The notes under the pieces: generated by a model
What the model was told of the DNA's origin: nothing
What the model saw: only the letters and a program-made list of their open reading frames with translations
Database searches by the model: none
Part shown: piece after piece, positions 52,601-64,000 of the stretch
Layout: each line of letters begins with the position of its first letter
How positions within the stretch are numbered: the stretch's first letter is position 1
Position numbers and translations under genes: made by a program
Origin: Chrysomallon squamiferum
Lineage: Eukaryota > Mollusca > Gastropoda > Neomphalida > Peltospiridae
Length of the DNA stretch: 64,000 bases
Direction of reading: 5' to 3'
NCBI GenBank assembly: GCA_012295275.1
Contig: CM022679.1
Span: 10,499,169-10,563,168 of the forward strand

Positions 52601-53690
52601 CATTATTACAACATGGAGCATTGCGTTCTGCAGTTTTTAAAATAATTCCTTTATCAAAGTAAATTTGTCAGTAGAACACAAAAATTATGTAGATAGTTTT
52701 TTTTTTTTCTTTGCTTGTAGTAAAATGTTTTTAATATTATTTCACTGGTCCTATTTTTTCTTTGTCTTATTTTCTTTTTATTAAATGTTTTTTAAAAATG
52801 CTTTTGGTCAGATTAAAAAATTTAAAATCATTAATTATGTAGTCTGTACAAAGAAGAGAATTGTTTTATTTATTCTGCTAAAAATACAGCCACAGACTAT
52901 TTTATAAATTAAACATTTGGATGTTATATTAAAAACAGTGCCTAAAACAGTGACATCTGATATACTGTTCGTGGACAATGATGATAAATTTGTTATGTCT
53001 TAATAGAGACCAGTTTGAAATTTATTGTAAGAGATATTTTTCAGAGTTTTTGTTTATCAAATGCAATATATAATACTCTATGCTTGTAAATGATTTGGTT
53101 TTGTTTTTGTGATTAACAAAAATTGTCATCAGTATAATTGTAACATTGTAATTTTTATTTATCAACATCCATTCCATTAATACTGGGGTTTTTTCAGTGA
53201 TTCATGTTTGTATTATTATTATTTGATGAAATTTCTAATTCAGTAATTGATGCAAAATTTATAGACTTAATGTTGTTAAACATTTTTAAACATTCTGTCC
53301 AAAATATTTTGAAATTATTTTCTGTGAGGAAGACATTTTTGACAAGTAAAATGATAGCAATATTTATTTATATTTTTTTTAATATGGAAGTGATAATGGA
53401 TATGAAAACACAAGCACACATAACCACAACATAACACATGCACATGCACTTACCATGGTGAAAAACATACTTACACATGCACTATAAATCCTGAGTACAC
53501 ATAGTACACAAATACACATACACAGAAAATACACCAACAAACTTTTATATTAGCATTATGTTATTCTGATATAGAGACGCATTTATAATTTTACCTGTAT
53601 TCATACAAAATTTCTTTTCTAGACTATTGCTTTTTCATAGAATGTTTGCTCACTTGTATTCTTAATCTGTACCACTTGTCCAAATAAAGA
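49649..53690 (+). other. Probable long 3' UTR of the LITAF gene
   Basis: No further exon or frame is apparent. AATAAA signals lie at about 51304, at 51527-51532 and at 53683-53688. The last is followed by a T-rich stretch and is a good end-of-transcript candidate. If it is used, the 3' UTR is about 4 kb. A run of A at about 53736-53770 follows. Confidence 0.45.
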
Positions 53691-53734
53691 ATGAAAATGT
53701 ATGTATTTTGTTGTTCGAATGTGTTTATGTGAAG

Positions 53735-53772
<38 letters not shown>

Positions 53773-54855
53773 TTAAAGAGAAATTAATTGTGATGAATAA
53801 AAGGTATTTTGGAACATTTTTCCTTATAATTCATCAATACCATTTTGCAGTTCATGTAACATAAAGGCTGTACAATATGTTTAAATCCAGATCTGTTGTT
53901 CTTTTATTACATACTGAAAGGATACGAGCTTTTTTCAATAAATCATGAATGAAAAAAAAAAAAAAAAAAAATGTATCACAGGCAATCTATGAGTCATTCA
54001 GCAATACCTTAAATATAACACCATTAACCACACAGTTTAGCTATTAACCAAGTTAAATGCATACTTATACACCTAGTGACGATAAAATGATTGCTTGACT
54101 TGCTTGTAAACTGATAGGATTCATAAAAAAATAATCACTTCCCAACAGGCTTATGTTATTTCAGTGTTAACAGTGAAAGCACTAATGTGAAGTTGTGGGT
54201 TATAAAAGACGTCAAGATTGTTAAGCTGTTGTAATTATTTAGAAATTTATTTAATGTTCATTTAAAAAAAAAAAAAAAAAAAAATTTAAAAGTTTTATTT
54301 GCTTTGTTTAGGTCAGTATTAGGAAATATTTCAGATTCTGATATATATATATATACATACAAACATATACATACATTATTGTACAGTGAAATTATAAAAT
54401 GTTGAAATGTTAAATACATTTCTAAATTTTACAATTTTATTTATTTATTTATTCATTTATTTATTACATTATATTAATATTCATACTACAGTAGATCTGA
54501 AGAAAAAAAACTGTCATGTGCTTCGACATAATTAGTGACACATCTTAATTCGAATATATTTGTAAGAATTAATGTCATTTTTCTCTATTTACAGACTTAT
54601 TGTATTAGTAATTAAATTATGCATTTAAATATCTGATGTGCATTCTAAATATTTAATGAATTATTTTTAAACATTCTTGTGTGAACTTATATTTAATAGA
54701 ATACACAAATGCTTTGGTGTATGTCTGAAGAATAACAGCGTCGCAGCTGAATATTAATGCGTAATCATGTAAGTGGTAACTTCAAATGGGAAATAACTCT
54801 TGCTGGTTTCTTGAAAAATGTATTTAGTTACTTTTCCTTAATTCTTTGATAAAGT

Positions 54856-54895
54856 TAAAATAATAATAATAATAATAATGAAAAATAATAAATAA

Positions 54896-54946
<51 letters not shown>
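54856..54946. repeat. (ATA)n microsatellite
   Basis: About 25 triplets with a short interruption near 54880-54897. Confidence 0.93.
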
Positions 54947-54947
<1 letters not shown>

Positions 54948-55497
54948 TAATGTCTTTTTCTTATTGTTGGTAGTAGTTGTAGCAATGACAGCAATTTAAC
55001 TGTAATTACAATCATATAAGAATTTGTATTTTTTAATGAACAACCAAACACCCTTTGTTTAGCAGCATGGCCTATTTTACTACAGGATACATTCCACATC
55101 TTGGAAAAAACCACACATACAAACTCTCTTATGTCTCTGTCTATAAGCAACATATTTCAGGATGCCTTATTTGAAATAATTAATGATGTTAAACTGTAAA
55201 ATTCAGAGGCTTCAGATTTGATGACAAATGATAACATGGGTTCAAATTAACATTGTTTGAGATTCACGTTCACATTTAACTAAAATTACGGTTTTAAGGC
55301 TTTATAATAGCTGTAAAATCCGGGAATAATTAGAAAATTAAGCTTACTGCTGTCATCTTACTGTTCAAATAACAACAGCAGCAGCAGCAACAACAACACC
55401 ACCAACAACAACAATACATGTAATGCATTTAATAATAATAATCAGGAAATTAATATATTCTTATTTATTTATTTCTAAAATTTCTATTTGTTACTAC

Positions 55498-55540
55498 AGT
55501 GAAACTCTTCTTAACCGAACACCCTTAGGGCCGAATCAGT
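55498..55540 (+). mobile_element. Possible terminal inverted repeat of a pogo/Tigger element
   Basis: TA followed by CAGTGAAACTCTTCTTAACC and then GAACACCCTTAGGGCCGAA. This has the look of pogo/Tigger ends: a CAGTG start, a TA target site, and a later block on the pattern of ACACCC-GGG. I found no matching opposite end in the window, so it may be a solo fragment. Confidence 0.35.
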
Positions 55541-56188
55541 TACTACCAGCATCTTTACCACTCTTACTTGTTAAACAACAGCTACTACTATCACTGTTAT
55601 CGCTTCCCATTTTAACACGACTTAGTGCCAAACAAATGTTTTGTACAGAATATTCTATGTTATTATTAGAAATAACTTGGATTTATTTCGGTAGATATTC
55701 TCGAAATTTCTAAAGTCACCTTTTGCAAGAAAATTAATTTGAAAATAAATGTGAAATAATCAAACACCCAGTACTGAAACAACCCTTGACAATTAAAACA
55801 ATAACTGTATTATCTACAATGATTTACTGAGAAGACAGATATCGTATTTCCTACGACATCATTATTCATGGTCATTTGCTGTGGAGTCGCTTCCATCTTG
55901 GTTATTAACTTTTGTTATTAATGTTATTTCCGCCATTTTATTTGTGACCATTCCGTAATTGGCTTTCTTCTAGCCTCTTTTTACATTATGTTCTGTCTGC
56001 TATTTGACACTCAGGATTTCTCAAAGTTCATGTTTGCGTATTATTTTCATGAAATATGAGAACATTTTCCTATTTTAGGATCAGCACGCCGGATCTTATA
56101 TGTTACCAATGAACCATCGTGTCTGCTGCCATCTTCTTTAATAGCTTTTGAGAGACAACCTGAATCTCACTTGACTCGTATATTTGAA

Positions 56189-56222
<34 letters not shown>

Positions 56223-56548
56223 ACGTTGGTAATGACCTCAGTAAATTCATAAATATTATTAATTGTTGAAAACTGGAGAAGATTTACTGATTTATTCGAG
56301 TTAATAATTCCAGATACTCAGGTCTGGACGTTAAACGTGTTCTGTTAACAAACTGTCTCATCTCTTGAACATCAACGTTTTCCGTTCCGTTTTGTTCGGA
56401 ATATTTATTAGTGTTGTTGTTTTTGTTGTTGTTGTTGTTTTATTTCAGTTCGTCTCTTGCAAATTGGAACGATCTGTAGCTCAGCCTTCCTCTGATTTCC
56501 CACTGGACAATATCCCGTTCCACAAAGTGTCCATAATTAGTTTATCAG

Positions 56549-56550
<2 letters not shown>

Positions 56551-56589
<39 letters not shown>
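56551..56589. repeat. (GT)19 microsatellite
   Basis: Uninterrupted GT run. Confidence 0.97.
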
Positions 56590-56591
<2 letters not shown>

Positions 56592-57082
56592 CGAGTTTGT
56601 AGCCTATACTGGTGTGAATTTACGTATGTACAAATTCTCGTAAACAGTCCTGTTCAGTGAACTCTGGAAATGTTTCTGTGATAATTTAATCTACTGGAAG
56701 AGAAGTAAATTAAGACAATGCGACGAAGACTGTATTAATTGCGCCCTTTCGCACTGGCGTCATTGCGTTGCTCTATATACAGACTGGAAAAGTCAGAGAG
56801 GCTGATAGTTAATTGGATGAGATAGTTTCCCGAGGTGGCAGCATAATCAGTGTCAAATTGAAAGGGAAAATCTAACGGTCCGGTAAACAAACGAAACGGT
56901 ATTTCGTGAAAAGAAATAGGTGATTCTCAAATTTGGTCATCGATTGTACACTAGTGATAACTATGTCGTTACACACAGGGAAAATCGAGATTAAAGTGTG
57001 TGATAAAATCATTTCAATTGACTTGCGGCAAATTCATCTGAGCCTCATTAATTTTTGGTGGATTTTTTGTGTGTGTGTGTGT

Positions 57083-57083
<1 letters not shown>

Positions 57084-57150
<67 letters not shown>
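57084..57150. repeat. (GA)33 microsatellite preceded by (GT)n
   Basis: A short GT run at 57068-57082 changes directly into GA repeats. Confidence 0.97.
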
Positions 57151-57152
<2 letters not shown>

Positions 57153-60100
57153 CTGAAGGAACGTATGTCTGAATACTGTTATCTCTAATGGCTAATGGCA
57201 TAATTCTGTTTCTCCTGCTCGACAAAAACATATATATATCTTTTGTAATTATTGTCTTATAGGACTGAACCAATATAAGCATTCAGTGGAATCGCACAAT
57301 TCACATGCTCTGATCTCAGACATGCCAGTGATGTCTCGGTGGATATCCTACTCGTTGAACATTTCTTTCTTTTTTAATTTGTTTTGATATTAGTATTTGG
57401 AAAATCAAAATCAAAACATAAACAGTTCTCCTGAGAAAACAAATAAACAATAATATTATTAAGAAAAACATATAACTGAAGAGACAATAAATAAATAAAT
57501 AAATAAATAAATAAATATACTTTAGTCCTACGTGGCATTCGTCGTGTGTTTCAAAAACTAGTGCTGAAGAAAACAAATTGTTAAAATGATCTAAACTGGT
57601 ATAATACAGTAAGATATTATATAGCATTAAAAAAAACTTGAAAAGAAGCTAACTTTTAAATGACATCAGTTAGTGTTTGTTTTGTGGGTTTCTGTAATCA
57701 GTAAAAAAAAAAAAAGAAGAGAAAAATGTTTTATTTATCGTCGTTCAAATTTTTTTTTTTTTTTTTTTTTTTGTTTTTTTTTTTTGTATTTATTTTTTTG
57801 TATTTAATATTATTTTTTTTTTTTTCTGAGTCTATCTCTTAACAGTGACCTCCTTGTATTCACTTGCTGGCTTCACCTCATCAAGCACGATGACTTAGTA
57901 GTCTGCAGACTGTTGGAACTTTGGTTTCAGCCTGACTCACTCAGTATCTTGTATCGTAGAAACGATTCAATTTGATTGATGACTGCACGTCACTGGACGT
58001 AATATGAAACTGTGTTGATTTTTCGGACACATACGATAAATTATTATGAATGGCAAGTGTCCAGCAAAAAGTTGCAGAGTTAGAAACATACTGAACGATA
58101 AAAGATACTCAACGTAAGTTACGTAAAGTTAAATAAAAACAGTGTATTTAATGTACTTAAAGATGTGAGTGTAAAGCAGCTTCTGGGCTGATTTAAAGAT
58201 GGGCGTGGCACAAGTGTACAAGAAGGTTTATAAGAAAGATGCTAAAACATAAAATGATGTACTATAGTTTTAGTCGTTGAACTTCATTGCATATCAGATC
58301 AAACAGTCCTTAAAAATATACTTTATTACAGCAAATGAAATAATTCGGTTTGACGACACTTCAATATAAAGTACAAAATTTCCTTAAAAAGATACTTTGT
58401 GAAAGTAAATGAATCAATATTTGTTTCACAGTTATTCAACACATTTTAATATTAAAACTCATTAGCTACGATGTATAATGTTTCATGTATAAGTGAACGA
58501 ATAAGAGAAAACAAGCTTTTTTTTTCATTAATTCATTGTTTATTCATGTACATTAGCAGTAATGAATCCCCTTCACTGTTTTTTGAATGATAATATTAGT
58601 TGGGGACACTGGTTGGAACGAGAAAATTATAAAGAGCACACTGATCACTGAGCAGCTACAGGGTTACAAATCGCTGTAGTTATTATTGCATGTCTATCGC
58701 TATATCGCTACATATTGCTCCAATTTACCTTTATCGATTTTCGTCTTTATATACATGTAAAAGAACTAACGATTCAAGTTTATTTTTTTCTGATCTCAGA
58801 TATCTGACCTTGCTTTCAAGACGCCAGTCTAGCAATTCATCTGCTCTTTTATCCTAATGAGAATGCAAAAGCTTGCGACAGTATTTAAAAATACATTCTC
58901 TGCAACCGTCTTGCCGATGACGTTAAAGTTGTTGACGCAGTGCAGTAAACACGACAGTTGTCATGTTCCGTGGATTTGCCAGCGGAAGACGTATAATTTG
59001 AAAATGACAGGCTGTCGTATTAATATTGAATTTTTCACGTACTTCGTTCTAAACAGAATGCTGCCGATGCTTATGGGTATTGTTGTCATTGACGCTTGTT
59101 GCAGATTCTCCGTTGTTTTGTTGGATATCTTGAAATACATCGCTTCAGCTACGTGCCAAAACAGAAATATTTAACGGATTATCATCAACGGAATAAATAT
59201 TGTTACGTTTAGAAAGATTAAAATTTGGATACATTCATGTATCTGTCTAACCATCCGTCCATCCATGCATGGATACACACACATATGTAGTATTATTAGT
59301 GTTGTTAGTATTATTCAAAATTATTATTTGGATGTAAAAAAACACCTTCTTCTGCTAACTCAAATTAAAAAACAAACGAGTACGGCTTATAAACGTGGTT
59401 TAAAAATATACTCAGTGCATCATTAAAACAAAAATTTCTTCCTTCCATATTTCCTTCTTGATCGGAATGAAGCTCAGCGTTACTGTGAGTTGGGTCGTCT
59501 GAACGATCCTTCTTGGTAGACCCACTAAACATTTCTTATTCCAGCTAGTACTCCGCAGCTGATGTAACAAAGACCGTGGTTTGTACTATCACGTCTATGA
59601 GATGGTACATATAAAATACTCCTTGATGTTAGAGAGCGACAGTGGAGGTTTTTTTCTCATTATTTGAATGGTCCTTAACCGAATATCTGAGAAGCCACAT
59701 CGTCATCTAACCGTAAAGAAACCATGTGCGAGTCGTTACGCAAAACATTCCCGTCCTTGCCTCAACACATGTTAACGCCTCAACTTCAGAACGTTGTTTA
59801 TTACTCTGCGACTGGGAATGCATGACAACAACCTTTATTTTGCTAGCAATTAACCACAGGAGTAGCCCTTATTTGTTTTTTATGTCTTTTAAGTCTGCTG
59901 GAATATGACTTTTGAAGATTTTCCAGAATGAATATGAAAGTCAGCATGTTAATAATAACTGTCACTGGCCTCACTGAAGAGGTCAGAGGCTGTGTATTCA
60001 GCATCGATACTTCAGTATATGTTGTTTTTGTTTCTCTAACAGAGGTCGTAACTCTTATATTATAAAGGAGAAAGTGCAGACGTCAAAGGTAAAATGAAGT

Positions 60101-60819
60101 TAAAGACGTAACACACGAAGGGCTACTCCAGCGGTAGTTACTGTTAAAGATAACAGTTATAACGATGCCTCCTGAGATAGTCAGAATAGCTGAGAAAGGG
60201 AAACGTAACAGACTGACACTATAAACTGTATTATGCGCTCAATCAGCGTCAACATCTCAGATGTAATACACTGCGGTAATTGTTATCTAGACAATGGTTA
60301 CATTTTGTCTTCCGAGATGGAACAACAAGCAAAAACGAGACGCTAAGTACTGCACGGCACGCGCAAACAGTGTCATGGTGTATATATTATATAAATAGCA
60401 AAGATACTGACAGTTACTAATTAACGTCACGTCAGTTATTCTGATTGATTTTGATCTTTTCTCCCCGGGCTTGTCTACTGGTGTCCAGATGTTAATTAAA
60501 TTGGCAAGATAGAGCTTCGCCTTGAAAATTGCAGCCAGTCACAGGTCGAACAGTTCGAATCCTTCAAATACAATTCATACGATGTTTCGAATGGTTTTAT
60601 TGAGTATACCGTTAATATATATGTAAATAGGGTGTCCGAATTTGTGCCTGATCGTTTTGGGATTTCTGTCATCGTTTGGATAGTGTGGTTTTAATAGTTT
60701 GTTTTGAAGATCTTCTGAAGTCCGAAGAAATTGTGATGAAAATTCACAGCTGAAAATAATGAAGTATAAAAAAATAATGTCAGAGAAAGAAGAAATAATA
60801 AATTGTAAAACTATGGTAT

Positions 60820-60927
<108 letters not shown>

Positions 60928-61007
60928 AAAAATTAGTGAACAAAAAATGTATTAGAATTCAAAATGAATAGATATCTATGAACCAATATTACAGCCATTA
61001 CGCAAAT

Positions 61008-61015
61008 AATAATAA

Positions 61016-61056
<41 letters not shown>

Positions 61057-61160
61057 ATAATAATAATAATAAAAAAGAAGAAGAAATAAAAAAAAAAAAT
61101 AATAATAATAATAATAATAAAAACGTAAAAAACAAAACAACAATAAAAAAAAAAAAAAAA
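61008..61160. repeat. (ACT)n, (AAT)n and A-rich compound repeat
   Basis: ACT triplets at about 61023-61054, then AAT and A-rich tracts. Confidence 0.93.
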
Positions 61161-61388
61161 GGAATAGAAAAAAAGAACCACTTACAGACATTACGCAAAA
61201 TAAACATAACTAGCTTTTTTACCAAAGTAACACGAACAATATAAAGCAATAACAAGACCAACAAAAGTTATGTAATCCTGTTGTCATAGCGTAATTGTTA
61301 GTTACAAATGGCATTGACGTCATACGCATTGTACCTGCCAAAAAAAAAGATTACTAGGAAGAAGTGAAATCTATTATCTTTCTTATCC

Positions 61389-61390
<2 letters not shown>

Positions 61391-61434
<44 letters not shown>
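61391..61434. repeat. (AAT)n microsatellite
   Basis: About 14 uninterrupted triplets. Confidence 0.95.
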
Positions 61435-61436
<2 letters not shown>

Positions 61437-61734
61437 TGTCTGTTGTTCTGATTATCCTATAAAATCTCTTTTCTTTTGGAATTATCAGAGAAGGAACAGC
61501 GATGACCCACCGGAAGTGTATTCTTTTATTTCTTTGTAATTTCCTTTTTCTTCTTTTTAATTTTTTTTTTTTTTTTAATTCTTAATTTTTAAAAAAAAAA
61601 TTTAAAAGGAATCCACGCTAAATGTTGTTTCTCTTTTCTTTTTCTAATATCAAATTCGACTATAAATTTATTCATGTTTCAGTTTAAATTTTATTATTGT
61701 TATTATTTTATTATTATAATTACAGATATTGCGC

Positions 61735-61864
61735 AAAAAAAAAAAAAAAAAATAAAAAAAAAAAAATAAATAAATAAATAAAATAAAATAAAAAAAAAAA
61801 AAAAAAAAATAAATAAATAAATAAAAAAAAATAAAAAATAAAAGTTATATTAAGTTCGTAATCC

Positions 61865-61936
<72 letters not shown>

Positions 61937-61945
61937 CATTATTAT
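61735..61945. repeat. A-rich (AAAT)n tract, then (TTG)n and (TTA)n
   Basis: A-rich tracts at about 61735-61840, TTG triplets at 61864-61903 and ATT triplets to about 61945. Confidence 0.93.
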
Positions 61946-62873
61946 TATTGTCTATTTCCAACAGAATGTATTAGGTATTTCGTAATTTTAACAGGACTTG
62001 GCTTGCTTGAGAACGAAATAAATACTGAAACAGTGAATGGTGTGTGCTAACGTCAGAGTTGAAGAGACTAGTAATAATCAAACAGTTTGAACCCTTTTGG
62101 CACAACCGCCGGCCATATAAGACGTTCATTCCAGACCGAGTTTTTCTTATTCTGTACAATATATTCGAGATCATTATTATTTTTGTCAATTGCCTCTAAA
62201 CTCCAATTATTATCAAATATTGGGTCTTGTCGTGCCATTTACATGTCAGAGCATAACAATTTCAAAAATCTAGGTTGTCGCAAATCATTTTCGGACTCGT
62301 ATTGATCGTGGAGGAAGTCATGGGACTTTCCGAGTTGTGTTTGGCAAATAAATTACCTCTGAAGGTTAAACGGATTAAACTATCTTCATTATACTTTAAT
62401 AACAGATCGTGTGTGTGTATCTGAATATCGTTCGCTTAATATCGTTATCGGTAATATCGGTGATGCGGTCCCAATTTTCCTGGCATCGTTATTCAAAAGT
62501 TTAACGGAATTGAGCGATGTTTTTCGAAATTTCAAGTCAGCTCTAAAAAGAGAGAATACCGACACCAAGCTGAACGCAAACGGGAACTGAAGAGATATTT
62601 TGAAATCCAATTTGCTTCGAGTTAAAGCTCGCACTTATAAGTAATGAAATGGAAACTTTCTTAAGTTCCCCGTAAAATCGATGTCTTCGACTTGATGGTT
62701 TTGCCCGCGGTAATTACGAGTTTATAGAATTACTCTTACCGTCTTTTTGTCTGAGAGAGAACTACATTATACAATTTGATACGAAGGTGACTGTCATCTG
62801 TACACATGACTTACTTATTTAGAATTACTTTGTTAAGAAAGGTACGTGCGGTGATTGCCGCTTTTCCATGCCT

Positions 62874-63160
<287 letters not shown>

Positions 63161-63633
63161 ATTTACGATATTAATAAGCTTTTATTTCAATTTTCTAATT
63201 TATCTGACAGAACTAAAACAGAAAACTTAAAGTCGTTTTCGGTAATTAGTTTTTATTTGAGTCGAATCTGTCCTTCTATTTCATTTTCTTTTCTTTCTTT
63301 AATGTTTTCTTAAACATTTTTTTTACTCATAATATTATTACACTGCTGTACACGATTTCCTTTTTTAAAGAATGATGAAGATAATTTAATCCCTTTTACA
63401 TGTAGAGCTAAAGAAAAAAACAAACAAACAAAACAAATCAAAATATTGATCGATGTTTTTTTTTTTTTTTTTTTCCCTTTTCATAAGACAGAATTAAATA
63501 ATGCAAATTAATATTGTCATATCTACTGTTCACCAAAATACTGGTTGATCTCTCCCATGGAATAAAGATTTTTATTTTATAGAACTAATCTTGCTAGCTT
63601 TTATTATGTAACGTTAAATAACAGTATTTTATA

Positions 63634-64000
63634 GTTTGTATATAATGGTTGATTGTACTTTGTAACTGTACTTTATATTTTAATTATAATTATGCATTAT
63701 GGTTTGTATCTAATGTTTTATGTCGTATAAATATACTTTGTATGTAACTGTACTTTATATTTTATATATAACTATGCATTATAGTTTGTATCTAATGTTT
63801 TATGTCGTATAAATGTACTTTGTATATAACTGTACATTATATTTTATATTTAACTATAGATTGTAGTTTGTATCTAATGTTGTATATTATAGTATAAATA
63901 TAGTTTGTAACTACATCATATCATTTATATCAAACGTTGAGTTATAGTTTGCATGTAACTGTAGATTTTATTTTATATATGATTATACATTACAGTTTGT
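63634..64000. repeat. Minisatellite with ~82-bp period, running off the window
   Basis: AGTTTGTATCTAATGTT-type blocks start near 63634, 63702, 63784, 63866 and 63946, so spacing is 82 bp in the middle and 68-80 bp at the edges. Each unit also carries AACTGTAC(A/T)TTATATTTTA and GTCGTATAAAT. Confidence 0.85.

Noticed and set aside
60553-60562. GTTCGAATCC, a perfect pol III B-box, as a hint of a tRNA
   Set aside because: The flanking bases do not form a T-arm stem, and no A-box, anticodon arm or acceptor stem can be drawn at the right distance.
62322-62331. GGGACTTTCC, a consensus NF-kappaB site
   Set aside because: A single ten-base match with no gene or other sites nearby is expected by chance often enough to carry no weight.

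Overview
This window is nuclear DNA from an animal, very probably an invertebrate. Genes are split by GT-AG introns, the background is strongly AT-rich, and microsatellites (GA/CT, GT, AT, ATT) are everywhere. The proteins are clearly diverged from their vertebrate counterparts. A mollusc or another lophotrochozoan is plausible, but no single marker proves it.

Layout. (1) 1-16.5 kb is a tandem array of about 3-3.6 kb repeat units. Each unit has a conserved core of about 470 bp followed by AT-rich DNA that is itself a large imperfect palindrome. At the right end the core reappears inverted, closing a palindrome of about 3.0 kb (13497-16482). (2) 16.5-23.8 kb holds no gene I can support. (3) 23.8-30.5 kb, minus strand: a nine-exon gene for an AP1AR/gadkin-like adaptor (259 aa). 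One intron holds a 287-bp Tigger-type MITE that strongly resembles mammalian MER2. (4) 31.8-34.2 kb, plus strand: a five-exon gene for a two-pass membrane protein with a long Arg/Asp/Glu-rich tail (315 aa), family not recognised. (5) 35.8-38.2 kb, minus strand: survivin/BIRC5 (140 aa, four exons), zinc site and histone-reader pocket intact. (6) 40.5-49.6 kb, plus strand: a LITAF/CDIP1-like protein (169 aa, nine coding exons). Its Pro/Gly-rich N-terminus is built from six consecutive phase-1 microexons of 18-27 nt. (7) 49.7-53.7 kb is probably its 3' UTR. (8) 53.7-64 kb is intergenic, with long microsatellites, a possible pogo/Tigger end and an 82-bp minisatellite running off the window.

The genes alternate in orientation. 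Gadkin and the membrane-protein gene are head-to-head across about 1.2 kb, with ETS and NRF-1-like sites. The membrane-protein gene and survivin are tail-to-tail, with poly(A) signals less than 200 bp apart. Survivin and the LITAF gene are head-to-head across about 2.3 kb. The gene products are not one pathway: gadkin and LITAF both act on endosomal membranes, while survivin acts in mitosis. All exon coordinates were derived by hand from splice sites, reading frame and remembered family sequences; no alignment or transcript data were available.
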